Positions 54,440-62,384 of a stretch of DNA of 64,000 bases are shown in pieces (position 1 is the stretch's first letter; each line of letters begins with the position of its first letter). The DNA is from Aquipseudomonas alcaligenes (GTDB taxonomy: Bacteria > Pseudomonadota > Gammaproteobacteria > Pseudomonadales > Pseudomonadaceae). The notes below the pieces were generated by a model. That model was not told the DNA's origin and did no database searches. It saw only the letters and a list, made by a program, of their open reading frames with translations. The stretch spans positions 248,764 to 312,763 of the forward strand of contig NZ_QJRX01000004.1 of NCBI RefSeq assembly GCF_003205495.1. Direction: 5' to 3'. A program made the position numbers and the translations under genes.

Positions 54440-55219
54440 TTACACGAACAACCTGCCGCTGGCCACCAGCACCGCCTGGCCGGCGATCTGCACCCGCTCG
54501 CCCAACACCCTGCAGTGCAGCTCGCCGCCACGCGCCGAACACTGGTAGGCGCTCAGCTCGTGCCTGCCCAGGCGCCCGGCCCAGTAGGGCGCCAGTATGC
54601 AATGGGCCGAGCCGGTGACCGGGTCCTCGTCGATGCCGATGCCCGGGGCGAAGTAGCGCGAGACGAAATCGTGGTTGCGCCCCGGCGCCGTGACTATCAC
54701 GCCGAGCCCGGGCAATCCGGCCAGCGCGGCCAGGTGCGGCGTGCAGGCGCGCACCGCCTGCTCGGACTCCAGCTCCGCCAGCAGCTCCTTGCCCAGCTGC
54801 ACCGCCAGCACCTTCTGCCCCAGCACCCGCTCGACCTCGGCCTGCATGTCCACCGGCGCCAGGCCGATCGCCGGAAAATCCAGCACCAGCCGGCCAGGCT
54901 CGCGGCTGACCGCCAGCGCGCCGGACAGGCAGACGAACTCCAGGCGCTCGCCCGCCTCGCCATACACCTCGAACAGCACATGGGCCGCGGCCAGGGTGCC
55001 GTGGCCACACAGCGGCACCTCGCAACTGGGGGTGAACCAGCGGATGCGCCAGACCGCACCCTCCTTCACCACGAAGGCGGTCTCCGCCAGGTTGTGCTCG
55101 GCGGCGATGCGCTGCATCAGCTCCTCGCTCGGCCAGGCGTCCAGGCGATAGACCATGGCCGGGTTGCCGGTGAAGGGACGGTCGGCGAAGGCATCTATCT
55201 GGTGGAATTCGAACGGCAT
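54440..55219 (-). CDS. PhzF-family isomerase/epimerase-like protein
   Basis: 259 residues. It starts MPFEFHQIDAFADRPFTGNP, with AAEHNLAETAFVV carrying the Glu that is catalytic in PhzF. CGHGTLAAAHVLFE and DPVTGSAHCILAPYWAGRLG near the C-terminus are family hallmarks. The reaction in most members, including this one, is unknown; no other phenazine genes are here. It is convergent with the ABC ATPase gene. ATG at 55219. Confidence 0.92.
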   Translation of the reverse strand: MPFEFHQIDAFADRPFTGNPAMVYRLDAWPSEELMQRIAAEHNLAETAFVVKEGAVWRIRWFTPSCEVPLCGHGTLAAAHVLFEVYGEAGERLEFVCLSGALAVSREPGRLVLDFPAIGLAPVDMQAEVERVLGQKVLAVQLGKELLAELESEQAVRACTPHLAALAGLPGLGVIVTAPGRNHDFVSRYFAPGIGIDEDPVTGSAHCILAPYWAGRLGRHELSAYQCSARGGELHCRVLGERVQIAGQAVLVASGRLFV

Positions 55220-55416
55220 GCAGCGGTGCTCCCGGAGAATCGCAAGGGCCGCCAGCATGCCGCGCCCGCTAGCCGCCGGCGCGATACAGTCGCCTGCTTT
55301 TGCGCCCATACAGCTGCACTGTCTCAATGCGCGGCGGTCGAGCGCGGTGCAGCCCGAAATCGCGAAAAGTTCTGAAAGAACCGCTAAATCTCGGTAAATC
55401 AGCCACTTGCCGATCC

Positions 55417-55432
55417 TGGCACGCCGCCTGCT
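55417..55432 (+). promoter_or_regulatory. Sigma-54 promoter of the porin-like gene
   Basis: TGGCACG-CCGC-CTGCT: the -24 GG (55418-55419) and -12 GC (55430-55431) are separated by exactly 10 nt, and TGGCACG matches the consensus fully; the -12 box differs by one base. Predicted start near 55443, about 120 nt before the gene. The rest of the 345-nt gap (55220-55564) shows a nine-T run at 55528-55536 without a convincing stem, and no other gene. Confidence 0.7.
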
Positions 55433-55564
55433 ATGGCCGACTCCGGTCAGCACAACGGCGTGTCTGCCACTCAACCGACAACGACGTCACAGAAGCCCTG
55501 CCCCCTCGGGAGCCCGGCGCTGTGGCGTTTTTTTTTGCGTTATTTGGCCAACAGGAAGACCGCT

Positions 55565-56818
55565 ATGAGCATGATCAAACCCACCCTGCTGTCACTCGCC
55601 ATCGCCGCTGCCAGCTGCAGCCACGCCGCCTTCGCCGCCGAGGACTTCAGCAACCTGTTCACCCAGGGCAAGCCGATCCTCGACGCCCGCTACCGCTTCG
55701 AGAACGTCGACCAGGACAACGCCCTGCGCGACGCCAACGCCCAGACCCTGCGCACCCGCGCCGGCTTCCAGAGCGGCAAGTGGTACGGCCTGTCCGGCCT
55801 GGTCGAGGTGGACAACGTCAGCCGCCTGGGCGATGCCGCCTACAACGACACCCGCAACGGCCAGGGCGAGTACGCGGTGGTCGCCGACCCGGACGGCACC
55901 GAGGTCAACCAGGCCCTGCTGCGCTACGACCACCAGTACGGCAGCGCCGTGCTCGGCCGCCAGCGCATCAACCTGGACAACCAGCGCTTCATCGGCGGCG
56001 TGGCCTGGCGGCAGAACGAGCAGACCTACGACGGCGCCCTGGCCCAGCTCAAGCCGCTCGACGGCCTGACCCTGAGCTACGCCTACATCGACCAGGTCAA
56101 CACCATCTTCGGCCCGGACAACGGCCGCTACGACAGCGCCGCCAACCCGGCCAACATCGACGGCCACAGCCACCTGATCAACGCCCAGTACGTGTTCATG
56201 CCGGAGCTGACCGCCACCGCCTACAGCTACCTGCTGGACCTCGACAACCTGGCCCTGACGCCTACCAGTGCCGAGGGCACGCTGTCCAGCCAGACCAGCG
56301 GCCTGCGCCTGAACGGCGCCATCGCCGGGGTCAGCTATGTGCTCGAGTACGCGCGCCAGAGCGACTACGACAGCAACCCGCAGGACCTCGACAGCGAGTA
56401 CTACCTTGCGGAACTCGGCTACACCCTCAAAGGCGTGCAGCTGAAGGCCGGCTACGAAGTGCTGGGCGGCGACAGCGGCCCGGGCAACCGCGCCTTCCAG
56501 ACCCCGCTGGCGACCAAGCACGCCTTCCAGGGCTGGGCCGACGTGTTCCTCACCACCCCGGCCGACGGTGTCGAGGACCTCTACTTCGGCGCCACCGCAC
56601 CGCTGTTCGGCGGCACCCTGCAGGCCTGGTACCACGACTTCTCCACCGAGCAGGGCAGCGACGACTACGGCAGCGAGATCGACCTGTCCTACGCCCATCC
56701 GATTCCCGGGGTGAAGGGCCTGGTCGGCCTGGTCAAGTACGCCGCCTACGACTCGGACGACGAGGCGCGCAGCGTCGATACCGACAAGGTCTGGCTGCAG
56801 CTGCAGTACACCTACTGA
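55565..56818 (+). CDS. Outer-membrane porin-like beta-barrel protein
   Basis: 417 residues. A signal peptide (TLLSLAIAAASCSHAAFA) precedes a mature protein starting AEDFSNLFTQGKPILDARYRF. The rest is alternating aromatic/polar strands, for example VNQALLRYDHQYGSAVLG and LTLSYAYIDQVNTIFG, with acidic loops. It ends in an aromatic-rich strand finishing in Tyr, the usual outer-membrane sorting signal. It resembles alginate-export/OprD-like barrels of Pseudomonas in size and style; the substrate is not predictable. Its expression is probably sigma-54 dependent. A GC-rich hairpin follows. Confidence 0.83.
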   Translation: MSMIKPTLLSLAIAAASCSHAAFAAEDFSNLFTQGKPILDARYRFENVDQDNALRDANAQTLRTRAGFQSGKWYGLSGLVEVDNVSRLGDAAYNDTRNGQGEYAVVADPDGTEVNQALLRYDHQYGSAVLGRQRINLDNQRFIGGVAWRQNEQTYDGALAQLKPLDGLTLSYAYIDQVNTIFGPDNGRYDSAANPANIDGHSHLINAQYVFMPELTATAYSYLLDLDNLALTPTSAEGTLSSQTSGLRLNGAIAGVSYVLEYARQSDYDSNPQDLDSEYYLAELGYTLKGVQLKAGYEVLGGDSGPGNRAFQTPLATKHAFQGWADVFLTTPADGVEDLYFGATAPLFGGTLQAWYHDFSTEQGSDDYGSEIDLSYAHPIPGVKGLVGLVKYAAYDSDDEARSVDTDKVWLQLQYTY

Positions 56819-56829
56819 AACCGGCAAGC

Positions 56830-56852
56830 GGCGCGCGGCCTCGCCGCGCGCC
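56830..56852 (+). terminator. GC-rich hairpin between porin-like and PilJ-domain genes
   Basis: A perfect 10-bp stem (GGCGCGCGGC / GCCGCGCGCC) with a 3-nt loop, 12 nt after the porin stop and just before the ribosome site of the next gene. With no T-run it more likely limits read-through or protects the upstream mRNA than fully terminates. Confidence 0.55.
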
Positions 56853-56867
56853 CGTGGAGGCAAGCCC

Positions 56868-57647
56868 ATGAGTCGTCTTACCCTGGTTTTCGCGCTCGCC
56901 CTCGCCCTGCTCTGCCCGGCCGCCAGCGCCGCCATCGGCGATGCCGAGGCGATGAACCTGTCCGGCATGCAGCGCATGCTCAGCCAGCGCATCGCCAAGA
57001 GCTACCTGATGATCGGCGCCGAGGTGCGCAGCGAGCTGGCCATCGCCCAACTGGACCAGAGCGTGGCGCGCTTCGAGAGCAACTTCCTGGCCCTCGAGCA
57101 ATACGCACCCAACGCGGACATCGCCGATGCCCTGCAAGGGGTCGGGCAGACCTGGCAGCAGTACCGCGAACTGGCCCTGTCGCGCCCCAGCCGCGAGCAG
57201 GCCGTGGCGCTGCTGCAGCTGAGCGACCAGTTGCTGGCGCAGAGCGAGGCGCTGGTGAAGCTGATTGAGGCGCACACCGGCAACGCCGGCGCCCGCCTGG
57301 TCAACCGCAGCGGCCGCCAGCGCATGCTCAGCCAGCGCATCGCCAAGCTGTACCTGGCGCTGAGCTGGAACCTGCCGCTGCCGGGCCTGGCCGAGGAGCT
57401 GCACAAGGCCAGCGCGGAATTCGAGGCCGCCCAGCAGGAACTGCTGGCCGCCGAGCAGAACACCCCGCAGATCAGCGCGGCGCTGCGCAAGGTGGAGGCG
57501 CAGTGGCGCTTCGCCCGCGCCGGCTTCCAGCTGTCGGCCGACTCGCACTACGTGCCGACGGTGATCGCCACCACCACCGAGACCCTGCTGTGGCAGATGA
57601 ACGAGCTGACCAGCGCCTACGAACAGGTGATGCGCAGCGAGGGCTGA
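56868..57647 (+). CDS. Secreted protein with two PilJ-type (type IV pili MCP N-terminal) domains
   Basis: 259 residues. The signal peptide (LTLVFALALALLCPAASA) is followed by two copies of the PilJ N-terminal domain, marked by SGMQRMLSQRIAKSYLM (about residue 32) and SGRQRMLSQRIAKLYLA (about residue 146). The rest is helical. PilJ domains normally form the periplasmic sensor of a chemoreceptor, but this protein has no membrane anchor or signalling part. It could bind a ligand or partner in the periplasm. It may be co-transcribed with the upstream porin-like gene, 49 nt away. Confidence 0.85.
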   Translation: MSRLTLVFALALALLCPAASAAIGDAEAMNLSGMQRMLSQRIAKSYLMIGAEVRSELAIAQLDQSVARFESNFLALEQYAPNADIADALQGVGQTWQQYRELALSRPSREQAVALLQLSDQLLAQSEALVKLIEAHTGNAGARLVNRSGRQRMLSQRIAKLYLALSWNLPLPGLAEELHKASAEFEAAQQELLAAEQNTPQISAALRKVEAQWRFARAGFQLSADSHYVPTVIATTTETLLWQMNELTSAYEQVMRSEG

Positions 57648-57651
57648 GGGC

Positions 57652-59139
57652 TCAGCCCTCGCTGCGCACCCGCTTCACCGCATCCAGCCAGCCGGCGTAG
57701 AGCTTGTCGCGGTGTTCCGCGGCCATGCGCGGGGTGAAGCGCTGCTGGCGGTGCCAGTGGCTGGCGATCTCGTCCAGGTCGCGGTACAGCCCGGCCTGCA
57801 GGCCGGCCAGGTAGGCCACGCCGAGGGCGGTGGTCTCGGTCACCTCCGGGCGCTCCACCGGCACGCCGAGGATGTCGGCGAGGAACTGCATGACCCAGTT
57901 GTTCACCACCATACCGCCGTCCACCCGCAGCGCGCTGGGTGCGGCGGCGCCGTCGCGGTGCATGGCCTCGAGCAGGTCGCGGGTCTGGTAGCACACCGAC
58001 TGCAGGCCGGCGGTGACGATCTCCTTGATCCCGGTGTCGCGGCTCAGGCCGAAGATGGCGCCGCGCGCCTTGGGGTCCCAGTAGGGGGCGCCGAGGCCGG
58101 TGAAGGCCGGCACCAGGTACACCCCGCAGGCGTCGCCGGTCTGCTCGGCCAGGGCCTCGGTATCGCGCGCATGGCCGATCAGCTTGATGCCGTCGCGCAG
58201 CCATTGCACGGCGGCGCCGGCGACGAAGATGCTGCCCTCCACCGCGTAGCTGACCTGGCCGTTCAGGCGGTAGCCGACCGTGGTGAGCAGACGGTTCTGC
58301 GAGGCCACCGGGGTGGCGCCGGTGTTCTGGATCATGAAGCAGCCGGTGCCGTAGGTGCTCTTGACCATGCCGGGCTGGAAGCAGGCCTGGCCGATCAGCG
58401 CCGCCTGCTGGTCGCCGGCCATGCCCAGCACCGGGATGGCGGCGCCGAGCAGCTCGGGGGTGGTGACGCCGAAGTCGGCGGCGCAGTCCAGCACCTCCGG
58501 CAGCAGGCTGCGCGGGATGTCGAACAGTTCGAGCAGCTCCTCGTCCCACTGCTGGCTGTGGATGTTGAACAGCAGGGTGCGCGAGGCATTGCTGGCGTCG
58601 GTGCGGTGCGCCCGGCCAGCGCTGAGGCGCCACAGCAGGAAACAGTCGACGGTACCGAAGCGCAGCTCGCCACGCTCGGCGCGCTCGCGGGCGCCGGGCA
58701 CGCTGTCGAGGATCCAGCGCAGCTTGGTGGCGGAGAAATAGGGGTCGATCAGCAGGCCGGTCTTCTGCGCCACGGCGGCCTCGTGGCCGGCGGCCTTGAG
58801 CCCGGCGCAGTAGTCGGCGGTGCGGCGGTCCTGCCAGACGATGGCCGGGTGGATCGGCGTGCCCGTGGCGGCATCCCAGACGATGGTGGTCTCGCGCTGG
58901 TTGGTGATGCCGATGGCGCGCACCTCCTCGGCCTTCAGGCCCTTGCTGGCCAGGGCCTGGCGACACACCTCGAGGGTGCTCAGCCAGATCTCCTCGGCGT
59001 CGTGCTCGACCCAGCCGTCCTTGGGGAAGTACTGCTTGAACTCGCGCTGGGCGCTGGCCAGCGGCAGGCCCTGGGCACTGAAGACGATGGCGCGGGAGCT
59101 GGTGGTGCCCTGGTCGATGGCGAGCAGATACTGGGACAT
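57652..59139 (-). CDS. glpK: Glycerol kinase
   Basis: Phosphorylates glycerol to sn-glycerol 3-phosphate. 495 residues. ATP phosphate motifs are [20 protein letters not shown] at the N-terminus and [12 protein letters not shown] near residue 270. [23 protein letters not shown] and [17 protein letters not shown] are further family blocks. It lies 45 nt after the ybaK stop, with AAGGAAA as ribosome site, so the two are probably co-transcribed. The glycerol facilitator gene glpF, often next to glpK in Pseudomonas, is absent from this window. Its 3' end is 4 nt from the convergent PilJ-domain gene. Confidence 0.97.
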   Translation of the reverse strand: MSQYLLAIDQGTTSSRAIVFSAQGLPLASAQREFKQYFPKDGWVEHDAEEIWLSTLEVCRQALASKGLKAEEVRAIGITNQRETTIVWDAATGTPIHPAIVWQDRRTADYCAGLKAAGHEAAVAQKTGLLIDPYFSATKLRWILDSVPGARERAERGELRFGTVDCFLLWRLSAGRAHRTDASNASRTLLFNIHSQQWDEELLELFDIPRSLLPEVLDCAADFGVTTPELLGAAIPVLGMAGDQQAALIGQACFQPGMVKSTYGTGCFMIQNTGATPVASQNRLLTTVGYRLNGQVSYAVEGSIFVAGAAVQWLRDGIKLIGHARDTEALAEQTGDACGVYLVPAFTGLGAPYWDPKARGAIFGLSRDTGIKEIVTAGLQSVCYQTRDLLEAMHRDGAAAPSALRVDGGMVVNNWVMQFLADILGVPVERPEVTETTALGVAYLAGLQAGLYRDLDEIASHWHRQQRFTPRMAAEHRDKLYAGWLDAVKRVRSEG

Positions 59140-59184
59140 GCGCGTTTCCTTGTTGTTATGGGTGGGCCCCGCTCGGGGGCTGGA

Positions 59185-59655
59185 TCATTCCCGGCCGATG
59201 GCGGCGAAGCTGCCGCGGGTGTGCTCGGCCAGCACCTCGGCGCTCAGCTCCACCTCCAGGCCACGCCGCCCGGCGCTGACGTGGATGGTCGGATGCTGCC
59301 TGGCACTCTCGTCGATGAAGGTGCGCAGGCGCTTCTTCTGCCCCAGCGGGCTGATGCCGCCGACCAGGTAGCCGGTGCTGCGCTGGGCCAGCTGCGGGTC
59401 GGCCATGTCGGCCTTCTTGGCCCCGGCGGCGTGGGCCAGGGCCTTGAGATCGAGGCTGCCGGCCACCGGCACCACCGCCACCAGCAGTTCGCCCTTGTCG
59501 GTGCTGGCGAGCAGGGTCTTGAACACCCGGGCCGGGTCCAGGCCGAGCTTTTCGGCGGCCTCCAGGCCATAGGAGGCGGTCTTCGGGTCGTGCTGGTAAC
59601 TGTGCACCTTGTGCTCGGCCTTGGCCTTTTTCAGCAGATCGATGGCGGGAGTCAT
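59185..59655 (-). CDS. ybaK: Cys-tRNA(Pro)/Cys-tRNA(Cys) deacylase (YbaK/EbsC)
   Basis: 156 residues of the YbaK/ProX family, which hydrolyse mischarged Cys-tRNA(Pro). Family blocks are HSYQHDPKTASYGLEAAEKL, VFKTLLASTDKGELLVAVVP, KKADMADPQLAQRSTGYLVGG and PLGQKKRLRTFIDESA. The ATG at 59655 begins a normal-length protein; a longer frame upstream runs through the promoter region. A GlpR-like operator overlaps this start, and glpK follows 45 nt downstream. Confidence 0.94.
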   Translation of the reverse strand: MTPAIDLLKKAKAEHKVHSYQHDPKTASYGLEAAEKLGLDPARVFKTLLASTDKGELLVAVVPVAGSLDLKALAHAAGAKKADMADPQLAQRSTGYLVGGISPLGQKKRLRTFIDESARQHPTIHVSAGRRGLEVELSAEVLAEHTRGSFAAIGRE

Positions 59656-59672
59656 GTTCGAATATGAAAATT
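59653..59672. promoter_or_regulatory. GlpR operator-like sequence at the ybaK start
   Basis: Inverted half-sites CATGTTCGAA (59653-59662) and, on the other strand, AATTTTCATA (59672-59663). Each matches 9 of 10 positions of the E. coli GlpR half-site WATKYTCGWW. It lies between the divergent ybaK-glpK and glpR units, covering the ybaK start codon. Confidence 0.55.
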
Positions 59673-59756
59673 CTCTGACAGATTTCGCGTACCTTAACGG
59701 AAAAAACCGCCGACGGCAGCGTCCGCCTCGCCCGTCGCGCAATACCGGCAGCTCGC

Positions 59757-59793
59757 TATAATCCGCCGGCCGATGAAAAAGGACCGCCCATGA
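59757..59793 (+). promoter_or_regulatory. glpR -10 element and six-codon upstream open frame
   Basis: A perfect TATAAT lies at 59757-59762, without a good -35. Just after it, an ATG at 59773 opens a frame encoding MKKDRP, whose TGA overlaps the glpR ATG (ATGA at 59790-59793). The A-rich stretch AAAAAGGA inside it is also the glpR ribosome site, so the frame may be incidental. Confidence 0.45.
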
Positions 59794-60548
59794 GCCTCCC
59801 GCCCCGCCAGCAGAGCATCCTCGAACGCGCCCGCGAGCGCGGCTACGTGAGCATCGACGAGCTGGCCCAGGCCTTCGCCGTCACCCCGCAGACCATCCGC
59901 CGCGACATCAACCAGCTGGCCGAGCAGGGCCTGCTGCGGCGCACCCACGGCGGCGCGGCGAGCGAGGCCTCGAGCATCCAGAACACCGCCTACGCCATGC
60001 GCGCCGGGCAGATGCGCGAGGAGAAGCAGCGCATCGCCGAGGCCATCGCCGCCAGCATCCCCGACCACGCCTCGCTGTTCATCAGCATCGGCACCACCAC
60101 CGAGGCCATCGCCCGCGCCCTGCTCGGCCACAAGCACCTCAAGGTGATCACCAACAACCTGCACGTGGCCGCCACCCTGGCCGACAAGGCCGACTTCGAG
60201 GTGCTGGTGGCCGGCGGCAGCGTGCGCAGCGACGGCGGCGTGGTGGGCCAGGCGGCGGCCGACTTCATCCAGCAGTTCAAGGTCGACTTCGCCATCGTCG
60301 GCATCAGCGGCATCGACGAGGACGGCAGCCTGCTGGACTTCGACTACCAGGAGGTGCGGGTGTCGCAGGCCATCATCGACAACGCCCGCCAGGTGCTGCT
60401 GGCCGCCGACTCCAGCAAGTTCGGGCGCAACGCCGTGGTGCGCCTGGGCTCGATCGCCCTGATCGATCACCTGTACACCGACGCCCCGCCCGCGCCGGGC
60501 ATCGCCCGCCTGCTGCACGAGCAGAAGATCCAGCTGCATATCGTCTGA
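59790..60548 (+). CDS. glpR: Glycerol-3-phosphate regulon repressor (DeoR family)
   Basis: 252 residues. The N-terminal DeoR helix-turn-helix ([25 protein letters not shown], read at about residues 19-43) is followed by the sugar-phosphate-binding domain with the [13 protein letters not shown] and [14 protein letters not shown] blocks. It represses glp genes until glycerol 3-phosphate binds. Position between ybaK-glpK and glpD, and operator matches in front of both units, support GlpR over other DeoR members. Confidence 0.95.
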   Translation: MSLPPRQQSILERARERGYVSIDELAQAFAVTPQTIRRDINQLAEQGLLRRTHGGAASEASSIQNTAYAMRAGQMREEKQRIAEAIAASIPDHASLFISIGTTTEAIARALLGHKHLKVITNNLHVAATLADKADFEVLVAGGSVRSDGGVVGQAAADFIQQFKVDFAIVGISGIDEDGSLLDFDYQEVRVSQAIIDNARQVLLAADSSKFGRNAVVRLGSIALIDHLYTDAPPAPGIARLLHEQKIQLHIV

Positions 60549-60569
60549 TCCGGCATCTCCGCCCGGTAG

Positions 60570-60586
60570 CCCGGATGCCATCCGGG
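60570..60586. repeat. CCCGGATG palindrome after glpR
   Basis: CCCGGATG-C-CATCCGGG, 8-bp arms, 22 nt after the glpR stop. Same family as the repeats at 21187-21228. Confidence 0.7.
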
Positions 60587-60682
60587 AAGCTGGCGGCTCC
60601 GATCGCGGATTGCACCGGGGCTATAGGCCAACCTCCTCTCTCCCATTTGGAGGGCTGTATCGGCGCTCTCCCTCTCCCCCAG

Positions 60683-60708
60683 CCCCTCTCCCGCAAGCGG
60701 GAGAGGGG
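60683..60708. repeat. Dispersed hairpin repeat between glpR and glpD
   Basis: A perfect 12-bp stem (CCCCTCTCCCGC and complement) with an AA loop, flanked by CTCTCCCTCTCCCCC. Same family as 9968-10048 and 37810-37839. It occupies the middle of the 289-nt glpR-glpD gap, ahead of the glpD promoter region. Confidence 0.8.
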
Positions 60709-60783
60709 AGCCCCCGCTCAGCATCCCTTTTCCAGCACCCAGGCGCTTTTCGGGCTGGCGAAAGCGCACATCCTCGGCTAGCA

Positions 60784-60803
60784 TATTTTCGAAATCGAAC
60801 ATT
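60784..60803. promoter_or_regulatory. GlpR operator upstream of glpD
   Basis: TATTTTCGAA (60784-60793) and, on the opposite strand, AATGTTCGAT (60803-60794) are back-to-back inverted half-sites. Both match all ten positions of the E. coli GlpR half-site WATKYTCGWW. A TAGCAT (60779-60784) directly before could be the glpD -10, so binding would block transcription. The operator is 35 nt before the glpD start. Confidence 0.85.
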
Positions 60804-60837
60804 TTTGCGTTCACATTACAACTCAGGGTGCCTTGCC

Positions 60838-62367
60838 ATGCCGCTCAGCCAGCCTCCCCGCCTCGCCGAAATCTACGACCTGGCCGTGGTCGGCGGCGGC
60901 ATCAACGGCGTCGGCATCGCCGCCGACGCGGCCGGGCGCGGCCTCTCGGTATTCCTCTGCGAGCGCGACGACCTGGCCCAGCACACCTCCTCGGCCAGCA
61001 GCAAGCTGATCCACGGCGGCCTGCGCTACCTCGAACACTACGAATTCCGCCTGGTGCGCGAGGCCCTGGCCGAGCGCGAGGTGCTGCTGGCCAAGGCGCC
61101 GCACATCGTCAGCCCCATGCGCTTCATCCTGCCGCACCGCCCGCACCTGCGCCCGGCCTGGATGATCCGCGCCGGCCTGTTCCTCTACGACCACCTGGGC
61201 AAGCGCGAGAAGCTGCCCGGCTCGACTGGCCTGCGCTTCGGCGCCGGCAGCCCGCTCAAGGCCGAGATCGGCCGCGGCTTCGAATACTCCGACTGCTGGG
61301 TGGACGACGCCCGCCTGGTGGTGCTCAACGCGATGGCCGCGCGCGAGCGCCATGCCCACATCCACCCGCGCACCCGCTGCGTCAGCGCGCGGCGCAGCAA
61401 GGGCCTGTGGCACCTGCACCTGGAGCGTGCCGACGGCAGCCTGTTCTCCATCCGCGCCCGCGCCCTGGTCAACGCCGCCGGCCCCTGGGTGGCGCAGTTC
61501 CTCCAGGACGACCTCAAGCAGAAGTCGCCCTACGGCATCCGCCTGATCCAGGGCAGCCACATCGTGGTGCCGCGCATTCACGACCAGGAGCAGGCCTATA
61601 TCCTGCAGAACGAGGACCAGCGCATCGTCTTCGTCATCCCCTGGCTGGAGCGCTTCAGCCTGATCGGCACCACCGACCGCGAGTACCATGGCGACCCGGC
61701 CAAGGTGCGCATCAGCGACGAGGAAACCGACTACCTGCTCCAGGTGGTCAACGCCCACTTCAAGCAGCAGCTGCAGCGCAGCGACATCCTGCACAGCTAT
61801 TCCGGCGTGCGCCCGCTGTGCGACGACGAGTCCGACCAGCCCTCGGCCATCACCCGCGACTACACCCTGTCGCTGTCCGGCGCGCCGGGCGAGGCGCCGC
61901 TGCTGTCGGTGTTCGGCGGCAAGCTGACCACCTACCGCAAGCTCGCCGAATCGGCCCTGGCCCTGCTGGCGCCGAACTTCCCGCACCTGTGTCCGGCCTG
62001 GACGGCCAAGGCGCCGCTGCCCGGCGGCGAGAACCTGGACAGCCGCGAGGCGCTGGTGGACAAGCTGATCGCCCGCTTCGGCTGGCTCGACCGCGAGCTG
62101 GCGCGGCGCTGGGTCAGCACCTACGGCAGCCGCACCTGGCGCCTGCTCGACGGCGTGCAGCGGCAGAGCGAGCTGGGCGAGCACCTGGGCGCCGGCCTGT
62201 ACGGCCGCGAGGTGGACTACCTGTGCCGCGAGGAATGGGCGATGGAGGCCGAGGACATCCTCTGGCGCCGCACCAAGCTCGGCCTGTTCATGACACCCGG
62301 CCAGCAGGCGCGGCTGCGCGACTACCTGCAGGGCCGCCAGGTCGCACCCCAGGCCCAGGCGCTCTAG
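60838..62367 (+). CDS. glpD: Aerobic glycerol-3-phosphate dehydrogenase
   Basis: Membrane-associated FAD enzyme that oxidises sn-glycerol 3-phosphate to dihydroxyacetone phosphate and feeds electrons to quinone. 509 residues. FAD motif VVGGGINGVGIAADAAGRG is at about residues 16-34, followed by SSASSKLIHGGLRYLEHYEF, and IGTTDREYHGDP and FGGKLTTYRKLAESAL later. The ATG at 60838 is chosen, since the longer frame upstream crosses the repeat and operator. It is preceded by a strong GlpR operator, so it should be induced by glycerol. Confidence 0.97.
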   Translation: MPLSQPPRLAEIYDLAVVGGGINGVGIAADAAGRGLSVFLCERDDLAQHTSSASSKLIHGGLRYLEHYEFRLVREALAEREVLLAKAPHIVSPMRFILPHRPHLRPAWMIRAGLFLYDHLGKREKLPGSTGLRFGAGSPLKAEIGRGFEYSDCWVDDARLVVLNAMAARERHAHIHPRTRCVSARRSKGLWHLHLERADGSLFSIRARALVNAAGPWVAQFLQDDLKQKSPYGIRLIQGSHIVVPRIHDQEQAYILQNEDQRIVFVIPWLERFSLIGTTDREYHGDPAKVRISDEETDYLLQVVNAHFKQQLQRSDILHSYSGVRPLCDDESDQPSAITRDYTLSLSGAPGEAPLLSVFGGKLTTYRKLAESALALLAPNFPHLCPAWTAKAPLPGGENLDSREALVDKLIARFGWLDRELARRWVSTYGSRTWRLLDGVQRQSELGEHLGAGLYGREVDYLCREEWAMEAEDILWRRTKLGLFMTPGQQARLRDYLQGRQVAPQAQAL

Positions 62368-62384
62368 GCGACGCCGGCCTAGAG
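62362..62384. terminator. Hairpin spanning both stop codons of convergent genes
   Basis: CTCTAGG (62362-62368) and CCTAGAG (62378-62384) are complementary and include the TAG of glpD and the stop of the convergent hydrolase. The 7-bp stem with a GC-rich 9-nt loop could separate the two transcripts. Confidence 0.5.

Noticed and set aside
55528..55536. Nine-T run before the porin-like gene as an intrinsic terminator or attenuator
   Set aside because: I could not find a convincing stem directly before it; only very short pairings.
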